DNA from: Nitrospirota bacterium
GTDB lineage: Bacteria; Nitrospirota; UBA9217
Assembly (NCBI GenBank): GCA_017885365.1
Contig: JAFNGD010000426.1
Coordinates: 1,444 to 11,080, forward strand
Reading direction: 5' to 3'
Length of the DNA: 9,637 bases
How positions within the stretch are numbered: the stretch's first letter is position 1; the number at the start of each line of letters is the position of its first letter. The notes below the pieces were generated by a model. It saw only the letters and a list, made by a program, of their open reading frames with translations. It made no database searches and was not told where the DNA came from. The position numbers were made by a program, and so were the translations under genes. This document shows, piece by piece, positions 1-7,069 of the stretch.

Positions 1-83
1 GGGATCGCGGGACTTCTCCTGTACTGAAACAGCCTGATTTGCTGCGGGAACAAGGACAGAACATCACGAACAACTCATACTAA
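1..83 (+). CDS. C-terminal tail of an upstream gene (partial, tentative)
   Basis: The third forward frame is open from the window edge to a TAA at 81-83 and encodes about 26 residues ending in TNNSY. The stop falls on the TAAGGAGG that serves the next gene, an arrangement typical of tightly packed co-transcribed genes. The peptide is too short to assign to a family. The other two forward frames close at 25-27 and about 35-37, so this is the longest candidate, but an open stretch of 80 bases could arise by chance. Confidence 0.3.
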   Translation, partial: DRGTSPVLKQPDLLREQGQNITNNSY

Positions 84-98
84 GGAGGTTCTCCCCTG
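81..98 (+). promoter_or_regulatory. Shine-Dalgarno site placed for a CTG start of the sulfotransferase
   Basis: A strong TAAGGAGG (81-88) is followed after seven bases by CTG at 96-98. CTG is in frame with the sulfotransferase, and reading from it gives the start [M/L]-I-P-I-F-M-I-G-T, the usual beginning of this family just before the P-loop. The first ATG in frame, at 111, is 22 bases past the site, which is too far for efficient initiation. Either CTG is a rare start codon here or an original ATG has mutated. Confidence 0.5.
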
Positions 99-485
99 AT
101 ACCCATCTTCATGATCGGAACCAGGCGCTCGGGATCGAACCTGCTCTCGCTGATGCTGAACCAGCTGCCCGAGATCGCGGCGCCCCATCCGCCGCACATC
201 CTCCAGCGGATCATGCCGCTGATGGGGGTGTACGGCGACCTGGCCGCTGACGATAATTTTGGCCAGCTTGTCGAGGACGTGTGCCGCCTGGTGGAGCTGA
301 ACCCCGTGCCCTGGGACGGGGTGGCCCTGGACCGGGCGGACGTGGCCAGCCGTTGCCGGCAGCGAAGCCTGGCGGCGTTGCATGGTGCGGTGTACGACGT
401 CTGCGCGGAGGCGAAGGGTGCAAAGACCTGGTGCTGTAAGAGCCTGGCGAACATCAATTTCGTGCAGCAGAAAGTAGCGCAAGAA
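96..485 (+). pseudogene. Sulfotransferase, 5' part (interrupted)
   Basis: This is the N-terminal part of a PAPS-dependent sulfotransferase, an enzyme class that moves sulfate from PAPS to a hydroxyl or amine acceptor. The 5'-phosphosulfate-binding P-loop GTRRSGSNLL lies right at the start. It is followed by family-typical segments: IAAPHPPH, YGDLA, the VCRLVELNPVPW block, and CCKSLANINFV. After FVQQ the family resemblance stops, and a TAA at 486-488 closes the frame where A+T-rich sequence begins. The usual protein is roughly 300 residues; only about 130 are here. The rest resumes at about 3952. The central segment with the 3'-phosphate-binding RDGRD...S motif is absent from both pieces, so activity is not expected. 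The gene probably follows an upstream gene whose stop overlaps its ribosome site. Confidence in the family is good, but the exact breakpoint is uncertain by about 20 bases. Confidence 0.75.
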
Positions 486-609
486 TAATTCCCAGAGTTC
501 TATGTATTTTCATAAGTCAAATGAATAATTGTTTTGTTTGTATTTATCGGTTTATTTACCGTATAGAATTAAGGTTTTGTACAGCATGGGGAAATATCTC
601 AACGGGAAA

Positions 610-653
610 ACCGTCAAGGCAACCAAATTAAAATATAAGGTTGCCTTGACGGT
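610..653 (-). terminator. Rho-independent terminator of the binding-protein operon
   Basis: A perfect 15-base-pair inverted repeat (610-624 with 639-653, core CCGTCAAGGCAACC) encloses a 14-base A+T-rich loop. Read on the minus strand the stem is followed by TTTT, a short U-tract. It sits about 40 bases past the stop of the minus-strand binding-protein gene at 694. On the plus strand no T-run follows, so it is directional. The U-tract is short, but the stem is unusually long and perfect. Confidence 0.75.
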
Positions 654-693
654 CTATCACAAAATACACATGAACATATATAAGTTGCTCAGG

Positions 694-1875
694 TTACCGC
701 TGCAGGCCATGGTATTGAAGGATCGCAGTGAATTCGGGCGCGTTAAAGGTATTCATCAAACCTTCCCGAGCGTTGATTTGTTTTTCAGACCACGTACCCT
801 TAATCCGGACAGCTAAGTGTGATCCTACCTGGTTCCCAGGCATGGGCTGAGGGTTGTCGATGGTCCCGCCTAGCGGAATGATCTCGAACAGATCCGGGAA
901 TCGCCGGACAGCGTCCAAGGCAAGGTGGTAGAACAGTACGCCGACATCGGCTTGCCCATATGCTATGGACCACGGTACTTCACGATGGTGAATTTTAGTG
1001 CCCATAAGCCATTTATTTTCACTATCCCTGTGTTCTCCACGCTCCATGCGTAAAAAGTGGGTTTCTTCCGCATCGTCATCATCATACCGACGACCGTCGG
1101 CTCTCTTTACATGCAATGCATGTCCTTTGTGAAGTTCCCTTTCCACCTCTTCGTCTGTAGTACCATTGAAAATGACATTGAAAAGAAGATCAGCGGTCCA
1201 ACCATCAGGCGCGTTTGCATCATCGTTTAAAGCGATGTTATAGATGCTGCCGACGTAATTATCAAAGGTGTTTTTTTCAGAGTTCGGGTTCGGGGTGACA
1301 ACCCTGACATGACGTCGGCCGAGGTCCCAGATTGAGTGGATATGCTTCGGGTTGCCTTTTTTAACGAGCAATACATTCCCACGATTGCGAAAAATTTGTA
1401 TTGCAGCGCCGTCCGTTAATCCCGCGGCTTTCAAATCGTTGATGGCTTTTAACGGGCCCACGGCCACTTGGGGGACACATTTGAGGGACAGATTCCCGAA
1501 AACGACATTGCTGTTCTGGATCTGCTGTAGTGTCACTGGGGGGCTGGTTGTAAAAAACCAGTTTTTAATTCCCAGGTCCGCCGTGTACCTCGGCAAGTAG
1601 ACATCATACCAAAGGTCGCGGAGGGCCATGTGATAGTTGCCGGCGGACGAGAGCACAATGTCACAGTCTGTGAAAGAGCCATGCAGGTCCGCAAGGCGAT
1701 TGGCCGTCGGTTCCGTCAGGTCAGGGGCCCCATTATCAATATCTTGCCCCCAATTTAGCAGCTGCGGAGAGTCGACGGTTGCCGTCCCCGTGATTGCTGG
1801 AACTGCCGAAGCATTATATGTTGCGCCAAAGATCATGAAAAGCAACAACGATGTAATTATAGTGATCCTATGCAT
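694..1875 (-). CDS. Periplasmic substrate-binding protein, molybdate/tungstate (ModA-like) type
   Basis: This is a 393-residue secreted protein. An N-terminal signal peptide (basic HR, a hydrophobic run at residues 5-19, then NASA) implies export to the periplasm. The middle resembles ModA/extracellular solute-binding family 11: residues 164-200 hold GNVLLVKKGNPKHIHSIWDL and TPNPNSE, and residues 301-318 hold PWSIAYGQADVGVLFYHL. Between them, around residues 240-290, is a charged stretch with DDDD and several His/Glu residues not typical of ModA, so the ligand is open. Start choice: ATG at 1875 preceded by AGAAGGGAG at good spacing. It lies 83 bases downstream of the PhnD-like gene, ends just before the hairpin terminator, and so is the last gene of the unit. 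No permease or ATPase gene is nearby, so it may serve sensing or a distant transporter. The frame is intact. Confidence 0.75.
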   Translation of the reverse strand: MHRITIITSLLLFMIFGATYNASAVPAITGTATVDSPQLLNWGQDIDNGAPDLTEPTANRLADLHGSFTDCDIVLSSAGNYHMALRDLWYDVYLPRYTADLGIKNWFFTTSPPVTLQQIQNSNVVFGNLSLKCVPQVAVGPLKAINDLKAAGLTDGAAIQIFRNRGNVLLVKKGNPKHIHSIWDLGRRHVRVVTPNPNSEKNTFDNYVGSIYNIALNDDANAPDGWTADLLFNVIFNGTTDEEVERELHKGHALHVKRADGRRYDDDDAEETHFLRMERGEHRDSENKWLMGTKIHHREVPWSIAYGQADVGVLFYHLALDAVRRFPDLFEIIPLGGTIDNPQPMPGNQVGSHLAVRIKGTWSEKQINAREGLMNTFNAPEFTAILQYHGLQR

Positions 1876-1958
1876 GCTCGTCTCCCTTCTGTAGGCTGAT
1901 GTGATAAAACAATACCAATGCTATTTCTGCTCCTATTCACCTCCTTACAGTCCTTTGA

Positions 1959-2792
1959 TCATTCTTTTACACTCTCGAAGTATTTATCAAGGCCAAGATG
2001 CGAGAGCCGTTCGTAATCTTTTTGGTAATCGGCACCCACGGGCTCCGACATATTTATTTTATTCATCATCTCCTTGTTTTTGGGGTCGGCGGCAATTTTT
2101 ACAATTGCTTTTTCAACACTTTTGCGCAACTGCGCAGGAACTCTTAAATGAGCAGCGATCGGATGCGATGCGGCACCCGGGGTTTTATAGAGTACCGTCA
2201 GCTTATCCTGAATACCCGGCTCCTCATCCTCCAGTGTCTTTTGCACGCCACCGCCGCCCGCAACCACGGCCAGCGCAACGCTCCGATAAACATTCTGGTG
2301 TGTTTTAACGTATTTCGCGGTGAAATGAATTTTTTCTTTCTCCGTGAGCAACGCCCTCATATACAGAGAGGCGGCAAATGCATTCGGAGAGGGGAAAGCG
2401 ATGAGTTTGCCATCGAGATCCTTTACAGACTTGAGACCGCTGCTTTTGGCCACAACGAGAATGCCTAAAAGATCAGTCTTGTCTCTTACAAGCGGCTCAT
2501 ATTGCATTTTATGGGCCATGACCATATGATAAGGGTTCATGTAAGCAAAATCCGGTGCCCCCTTTAAAAGGGCCTCTTCAAATTGAGGGATTGAAGGATA
2601 TATCTTAAGCTCAAACGTGACGTTGAGTTCCGAGGAAAGTGCTGCCAGAAACGGGTTCCAGTTCTTGTGAATGTCTACAGCCGCGATCTGCGGCACTACC
2701 GCAAAGGTGTAAGTCTCCTTTGCGCTTACTGCCTGGGTGAACAACACAAAACACAGAACGATAAATGACAGAATCTTGTACAAACTTTTCAT
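1959..2792 (-). CDS. PhnD-like periplasmic binding protein
   Basis: This is a 277-residue protein of the PhnD/SsuA/transferrin-like fold (PF12974 type), which binds small oxyanions such as phosphonate, phosphite or phosphate. A signal peptide occupies residues 1-24 (LYK, a hydrophobic run, then AVSA); the Cys at 14 is not a lipobox. The mature chain starts TYTFAVVPQ, the first strand of the family. DFAYMNPYHMV (81-91), the GKLIAFPSPNAFAASLY block (128-144), HQNVYRSVALAVVAGGGGV (165-183) and SHPIAAHLRVP (209-219) match the ligand-cleft segments. The start is well supported by AAGGAGGAGCAA directly before ATG. That ATG overlaps the stop of the upstream chemoreceptor remnant (ATGA), so translation may have been coupled. 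The ligand cannot be set from sequence alone. No transporter partner is present, and PhnD-like proteins also act as sensor inputs in many bacteria. Confidence 0.8.
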   Translation of the reverse strand: MKSLYKILSFIVLCFVLFTQAVSAKETYTFAVVPQIAAVDIHKNWNPFLAALSSELNVTFELKIYPSIPQFEEALLKGAPDFAYMNPYHMVMAHKMQYEPLVRDKTDLLGILVVAKSSGLKSVKDLDGKLIAFPSPNAFAASLYMRALLTEKEKIHFTAKYVKTHQNVYRSVALAVVAGGGGVQKTLEDEEPGIQDKLTVLYKTPGAASHPIAAHLRVPAQLRKSVEKAIVKIAADPKNKEMMNKINMSEPVGADYQKDYERLSHLGLDKYFESVKE

Positions 2793-3794
2793 TTGCTCCT
2801 CCTTGGTTGCTGGGTTAAGGTATTCATACTCTCCACAGGTTGTCTGACTTGTTTTGCGCCAAGAGCTTGTTCCCGGGTACCACGGATGACCACTTGGCTG
2901 GAGACGCTCATGCTTTCAAAAGACTTGAGCGCTTTTTCATTCGCAGCGCACTGTCCGGTGGTCGTCTTGGTGACGCCCATAATATCCCCCCCTCCGTTTT
3001 GGTCACAGATTCGATTTATTTTGAAAGCTTCTGCAGTTCTGTCCGCCATGGCCATTGCGTCATTGGCTTCCTTTGCCCTTGCTCGGCGGTTTTTACAACA
3101 TCCATTGTTTTTTCCTGCACCCTGGTAATGACATCACTTATTTGCTTTGTGGCCTGGCCGCTTTGCTCAGCGAGCCTCCTTACTTCGTCAGCGACTACGG
3201 TAAAACCACTTCCGGCTACTCCGGCACGCGCGGCCTCAATTGCTGCAATGAGCGCAAGTAAATTTGTTTGATCAGCAATGTCGTCTATCATTTTGACGAT
3301 TGTACCGATCTCTTTAGAGTTTTTACCCAAGTGTTGAACCAACATAGCCATGCTTCCTAAGAAGTTACTGAAATATTTTTCATCCCTTTAAACGAATGCG
3401 ATAAGGACTCGCCACCTTGCTTTGCCTCGCCGACTGCCTGCTTGGACATTTTGGCTGCCTCGTGAATATTACTGCGGACCTTCTCCACGGACTGCACAAG
3501 CCCGGAAACCGCGGCCGCAGTAGTTTCAATGATTTGAGATAAACTCTCCGTATTATCAGCAACCTGTTCCATAGAAGCGGTCATTTCTTCTATTGGAGAA
3601 CGCGTTATTTGATGGTTTACGTGAATGGTCATCGCATTGCATGATTGACCGTGCACCGACTCAGCCATTATGAGATCCAGAATGTCCCACCCATGCCGGT
3701 AACAGCGTGGACAGAGTTCCCACATGACCGCTTCATGACAGGCAGTGATAACACTTGCTCCGCAATGGGGACATATGAGCCGGCGTTTTGTCAT
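2789..3794 (-). pseudogene. Zinc-ribbon/methyl-accepting chemotaxis protein, broken across three frames
   Basis: Reading down the minus strand from ATG at 3794, residues 1-35 carry a zinc-ribbon pattern (C8-x2-C11, C28-x2-C31). From about residue 67 (SPIEEMTASMEQVADNTESL) the sequence is the coiled-coil cytoplasmic domain of a chemoreceptor. The frame stops at 3357, but the receptor continues in a second frame (about 3365-3075) with the signalling tip [20 protein letters not shown] and [12 protein letters not shown]. It then shifts again near 3065-3085 and continues ([10 protein letters not shown]..., EQALGAKQV, ESMNTLTQQ) to a TGA at 2789. No transmembrane segment, HAMP or periplasmic domain precedes the signalling part, and the C-terminal repeat stops abruptly after NTLTQQ at the ribosome site of the next gene. 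The tip has I in place of the usual N (LLALNAAIEAA). Two frameshifts make it a likely pseudogene, unless they are sequencing errors. The ATG at 3794 has no good ribosome site. Confidence 0.7.
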
Positions 3795-3820
3795 TCCGAA
3801 TTAGATTCTTAGCAAAATTA

Positions 3821-3836
3821 TGCAAAACATGTGCCA
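3821..3836 (-). promoter_or_regulatory. Sigma-54 (-24/-12) promoter
   Basis: On the minus strand the sequence reads TGGCACATGTTTTGCA. It matches the sigma-54 consensus TGGCACG-N4-TTGCW at every defined position but one, with the correct GG-to-GC spacing. The predicted transcription start is near 3811, about 17 bases before the ATG at 3794. It points into the chemoreceptor/binding-protein unit. Sigma-54 promoters need an activator ATPase, so the unit would be switched by a specific signal. Confidence 0.75.
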
Positions 3837-3908
3837 TATATCTATCACTACAATTCAATGTGATACGATTTCGTTAGTACTTTTGTCGTTATTGCGAGTG
3901 CCCAACTG

Positions 3909-3922
3909 TGTAACTTGTTACA
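3909..3922 (-). promoter_or_regulatory. Palindromic upstream activator site candidate
   Basis: TGTAACTTGTTACA is a palindrome with 6-base arms and a 2-base spacer. It sits roughly 100 bases upstream of the predicted sigma-54 start site, the normal place for a dimeric enhancer-binding protein. I see no second copy nearby. The match to a particular activator is unknown, and a 6-base-arm palindrome alone is modest evidence; its position is what makes it credible. Confidence 0.45.
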
Positions 3923-3951
3923 TATAAATTATTAACCATGATTGTAGTTTC

Positions 3952-4563
3952 TTCTTCCATATCGCCAGAGAATGGGCCGCCGCCCAGAGGCTGGCCCTCA
4001 AGCTCCGGTGCGAGATCGAACCGGGCCGTTTCCTGTCCGTGAGCTATGAGGCGCTGACCGGGGATCCGCAGAACACCGCCCGGGCCATCTGCGGGTTCCT
4101 CGGCGTCCCGTCCCGCGACTCCATGCTGGACTATCACTGCATGGGTGAGGCGAAGCGCGCCGCGACGGCCCGCGAGCTCTGGGTCAACGTGACCAGCCCG
4201 GTGATGAAAGACAATAGCCGCAAATACCTGAGCGAGGCGACTGAGCAGGACATCCGCATCTTCGAGTCCGTGGCAGGGCCGTTGCTCGATGCCCTGGGGT
4301 TTGGTCGCGCTTTTGTGAAGCGGGGAGAGGAACAGGTATTCACCGAGGCCGAGATCAAGGCTTTCGGCGCTGAGAACGAGCGGCTCAAAGAGGTTATGCG
4401 GAAGCTCGTAGACCCGGCGGACCTTATGCGGCGCGACCTCCAGGCAGGACTGCTGAAAGGAATCAAGGACCGGCAGACGGCAAAGACGAAGGAAACGAGG
4501 AACATCCCGAACCCGATGTCCAATCAGGGCAAGCCCAAAACAGCCAGCAAGCCTTCGCATTAA
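3952..4563 (+). pseudogene. Sulfotransferase, 3' part (interrupted)
   Basis: This is the C-terminal half of the gene whose 5' part is at 96-485. The frame is open from 3928. Family-like sequence starts near 3952-3964 (FHIAREWAAAQRLALKL), then CEIEPGRFLSVSYEALTGDP, ICGFLGVP, MLDYHCMGEA, VNVTSPVMKDNSRKY and IFESVAGPLLDALGF, all landmarks of this sulfotransferase group. After that comes a charged, coiled-coil-like tail of about 75 residues ending in KPKTASKPSH, which is longer than usual. A GTG at 4039 could be read as a start, but it lies in the middle of conserved sequence and has no ribosome site, so it is not a real start. Apart from missing its N-terminal half the frame is clean, which suggests the interruption is fairly recent. 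Confidence 0.75.
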
Positions 4564-4944
4564 AGGGCGGGCAGCCGGGACAACGGCCCTGCCGATGAAC
4601 GATGCGATTTCGGCGTGCGATCAGAGCACGTCGAGGGCCGCAAAGAGATCTGCCCGATATCACGCGGTAATAAGCCGCACCCGTGGGGCGTTTAACGTCC
4701 TTACGGGGCACCACGATCCGACCGGACATCACGGCGACCCTGATCGTTGTCCCGCCGGACGCCATCCCTCGAAGGCGGAACAGGGCATGTCACCGGCTGG
4801 AACGAACGTCCTCTTGCCGCCTGTCCGAAAGGCCCGCGATCTCCCCGCCGGAACGATCAGCGATGATGCGCTCCTGCAACCGCTCCCGTCAGCCTGATTC
4901 CACAACCGTTCAGCGCCCGTCCTCAATTCCCGATCAGGACCGAC
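4564..4944. other. 381-base intergenic stretch between convergent genes
   Basis: The stretch lies between the ends of the sulfotransferase 3' part and the c-di-GMP gene, which face each other. It is G+C-rich and has open frames on both strands, but none shows a ribosome site, a family motif or convincing protein composition. A weak stem near the start (GGCAG...CTGCC, 4570-4593) lacks a T-run. A 9-base inverted repeat (4740-4748 with 4852-4860) is within chance for this length. I see no clear terminator, RNA gene or mobile remnant. Confidence 0.5.
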
Positions 4945-6882
4945 TCACGACACGAGGAATTTGTCGAACTCCTCCGCCGACACAGCCGGGCTGAAGTAAA
5001 ATCCCTGCCCCATATCGCATCGCAGCAGGTGCAGGATGTTCCTCTGCTCCTCGGTCTCAACACCCTCCGCGATGGTCTTGAGGTTCAGGCTCCGCGCCAT
5101 GCCCGTGATCGCCGTGACGATCGAGGCGGCGTCGGGGTCCTTCGCCACGTCCCGGATGAAGGACATGTCGATCTTGAGATTGTCCACCGGTAGTTTCTTG
5201 ATGTAGTTCAGCGACGAGTATCCCGTCCCGAAGTCGTCCACGGAGATCGAAACGCCGGTGTCTTTCAGTTTCTTCAGCGTCGCGATCGCCAGGTCCATGT
5301 CGTGGATGCAGATGCTCTCCGTCACCTCGAGCGTCAGGCGCCGGGGGTCCAGGTTGTGCTCCTTGATCGCGTCGGCGACCATGCCGACGAGATACTTGTG
5401 ACGGAACTGGATGAGCGAGAGGTTCACCGAGATCGGCAAACCCATGCCGTTCCGCGTCCACCTGCCGATCTGCCCGCATGCCGTCCTCAGGACCCATTCC
5501 CCCACATCGATGATAAGCCCGGTGTCCTCCAGCGTCGGGATGAACCGCGACGGCGAGACGACGCCGAGGTCGCCGCTCTTCCACCGGACGAGCGCTTCGG
5601 CGCCGGCGATCTTCTTCGTGGACAGGTCGCAGTAGGGCTGGTAGTTCACGAGGTACTCATTGTTCCGCAACGCATTGAAAAGCCGCTTCTCCATGAAGTA
5701 GAAGTCCGACATGCGTCCGCCGATGTCGGCGCTGAAGAACTGGACGGTGTTCCGACCCTGGGTCTTCGCGCGCGAGAGGGCCATATCGGCGTTCTTGACC
5801 AGCGTTTCCGCGTCCGAGCCGTTAGGCGGGAACACGGCGATGCCCATGGTCACGGTCACCACGATGTCCTGGCCGCTGATCAGCATGTCCGCGGCAATGG
5901 CGTCCTTGATCCGTGACGCAAGGCCGGCCGCGTCCGGCCGCGAGATGTCGCCCAGGTGCGCCACGGCAAACTCGTCGCTGCCGAGCCGCGCCAGAAGGTC
6001 CTCGCTGCCGGCGGTGGACCGCAGCAGCGCCGCGACCTGCCGCAGGACCCGGTCGCCCATCTCGTAGCCGAAGATGTCATTGATGTACTTGAACCGGTCG
6101 ATGTCCAGGATCAGGACCGAAAGGAAACGCTTCGACTGTGCCGCGGCTGCGATCGCCCGGTCAAGCTGTTCGACGAACTCCCTGCGGTTCGGCGCATCGG
6201 TGAGCGGGTCGTGCCGGTCCAGAAAGGCGAGTTTGTCCTCCAGGTGCTTCTGCTCGGTGATCTCCCGGGCCGTCGAGAGCATCCGGGTGATCTTTCCGTC
6301 CCGTCCCCGGAGCGGTGTGACGTGCTCCTGCAGGAAGAAGGTGGTCCCGTCTTGTTTCCGGCAGGTGACAACGGCCCGAAAGGCGTTGCCCGCGAGCACG
6401 GCGTCCCGCATGTCCCGGAGGCGGTGCTCCTCACCGTACCAGGGCAGCCACGGTGTGCTCCGCTTGCCGACGAGGTCCTTCTGGAGGAACCCGGTGGCCT
6501 CCTCCACGGCATGGTTGACATATTCGATCTTCCCGCCGGTCTCGAGGATGGTGATGAGGTCACCGGCCTGCTCGGCCGTCTGCATGACCCCTTCCAGGCG
6601 GTCCTCGGTGCGGCGGCGCCGGTCGAACTCCTGCCGCGTGATCAGGAGCGACGTGAGCGCGATGATGCAGGCGGCGGCAAAGCAGACCGTGACCATAACG
6701 GCCATGTCCGTCACCGCGCCGGTCATGGCCGGGTCGAAGGGCTGGTGGGAACCGACGACGGAGAGGAGCGCGCGGATGGCGCGGTAGGCGCCGGCGCCGG
6801 CAATGACCAGCAGCAGAAGGCCCAGTCCAAGGACCGAACCGTATATTTTCTTTTGAGGTGCTATCACTGCATGGCGCTCCAT
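4945..6882 (-). CDS. Membrane-anchored PAS-GGDEF-EAL cyclic-di-GMP signalling protein
   Basis: This is a 645-residue two-output protein that would make and/or break down cyclic-di-GMP. Two membrane segments (about 13-33 and 61-81) frame a short periplasmic loop. A PAS domain with its PAC end follows (about 92-212, closing TAREITEQKHLEDKL), then GGDEF (about 222-385) and EAL (about 395-640). The GGDEF A-site reads GSDEF (301-305). Metal and substrate segments LDIDRFKYIND are present, and there is no RxxD inhibitory site before the motif. The EAL half looks complete: EALVRW (429), SVNLS, LEVTES, DDFGTGYS (549-556), LKID, AEGVET and GQGF. Hydrolysis is therefore the safer prediction, with synthesis possible. 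The ATG at 6882 has no clear ribosome site; GTG at 6867, preceded by GGAG, is an alternative start that loses five residues. The gene is transcribed away from the flavin reductase. Confidence 0.9.
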   Translation of the reverse strand: MERHAVIAPQKKIYGSVLGLGLLLLVIAGAGAYRAIRALLSVVGSHQPFDPAMTGAVTDMAVMVTVCFAAACIIALTSLLITRQEFDRRRRTEDRLEGVMQTAEQAGDLITILETGGKIEYVNHAVEEATGFLQKDLVGKRSTPWLPWYGEEHRLRDMRDAVLAGNAFRAVVTCRKQDGTTFFLQEHVTPLRGRDGKITRMLSTAREITEQKHLEDKLAFLDRHDPLTDAPNRREFVEQLDRAIAAAAQSKRFLSVLILDIDRFKYINDIFGYEMGDRVLRQVAALLRSTAGSEDLLARLGSDEFAVAHLGDISRPDAAGLASRIKDAIAADMLISGQDIVVTVTMGIAVFPPNGSDAETLVKNADMALSRAKTQGRNTVQFFSADIGGRMSDFYFMEKRLFNALRNNEYLVNYQPYCDLSTKKIAGAEALVRWKSGDLGVVSPSRFIPTLEDTGLIIDVGEWVLRTACGQIGRWTRNGMGLPISVNLSLIQFRHKYLVGMVADAIKEHNLDPRRLTLEVTESICIHDMDLAIATLKKLKDTGVSISVDDFGTGYSSLNYIKKLPVDNLKIDMSFIRDVAKDPDAASIVTAITGMARSLNLKTIAEGVETEEQRNILHLLRCDMGQGFYFSPAVSAEEFDKFLVS

Positions 6883-7012
6883 CGGGAGGGAGTGAAGAGG
6901 AATTTAACCTATGATAATTGTAACACAAGTCACCTGGTCCCCGCACTATGATATGATATACCAGCAGAGAGGGAAGCAAGGTGCCAAAGGAACACACGGT
7001 CAGGGAATCATG

Positions 7013-7054
7013 CCCGGGACCGGCGGTACAGGCGGTTCCCGGGTGACGGGACCG
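7013..7054 (+). promoter_or_regulatory. Leader with two mutually exclusive hairpins before the flavin reductase gene
   Basis: CCCGGGACCG (7013-7022) pairs with CGGTTCCCGGG (7033-7043), giving ten base pairs with one bulged T and a 10-base loop. The same middle arm can instead pair with CGGGACCG at 7047-7054 over a 5-base loop. The outer arms share a 9-base direct repeat, CGGGACCGG, at 7015 and 7047. The second stem ends just before the ribosome site at 7056-7062. The geometry resembles a translational switch, but no ligand motif is recognised and it is not the FMN riboswitch. Confidence 0.35.
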
Positions 7055-7069
7055 GAAAGGACGGGGATC

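Larger units (their letters stand above)
486..3951. other. A+T-richer operon cassette inserted in the sulfotransferase gene
   Basis: This block separates the two sulfotransferase pieces and differs visibly from the flanks in base composition. It contains one complete minus-strand unit: upstream palindrome, sigma-54 promoter, chemoreceptor remnant, two secreted binding proteins and a terminator. I found no transposase, integrase or long terminal inverted repeat. The only end similarity is a 7-base inverted match (AATAATT near 485, AATTATT near 3927), which chance can explain. The intact gene should have about 35-40 more codons than the two pieces supply, so the event looks like a replacement or an imprecise insertion. 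The A+T-rich stretch 486-609 holds no gene that I can support. A mis-join in assembly is the main alternative. Confidence 0.6.

Noticed and set aside
529..816. Plus-strand open frame of 95 codons at the left end of the inserted block
   Set aside because: It runs through the terminator hairpin and antisense to the binding-protein gene, and it has no ribosome site or family motif.
1936..1950. Strong minus-strand AAGGAGGTGA in the gap between the two binding-protein genes
   Set aside because: No start codon follows at workable distance, and the next gene has its own site next to its ATG.
2793..3271. Plus-strand frames opposite the chemoreceptor remnant
   Set aside because: They are complementary to conserved receptor blocks, and their translations are Cys/Ser-rich without motifs.
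485..3933. AATAATT/AATTATT at the two ends of the inserted block as possible terminal inverted repeats
   Set aside because: They are only 7 A+T-only bases, with no extension and no flanking target duplication.
4740..4860. 9-base inverted repeat CTGATCGTT/AACGATCAG spaced about 100 bases apart
   Set aside because: A match of this length is reasonably expected by chance in a 380-base stretch, and it has no supporting structure.
5302..6951. Long plus-strand open frames opposite the GGDEF/EAL gene
   Set aside because: They are antisense shadows of a G+C-rich coding gene with low-complexity, Arg/Gly-rich translations and no family motifs.
6902..6962. A+T-rich island between the c-di-GMP gene and the flavin reductase as a divergent promoter
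   Set aside because: TATGAT-like hexamers are present, but no -35 box at acceptable spacing was found on either strand, so no promoter position can be supported.
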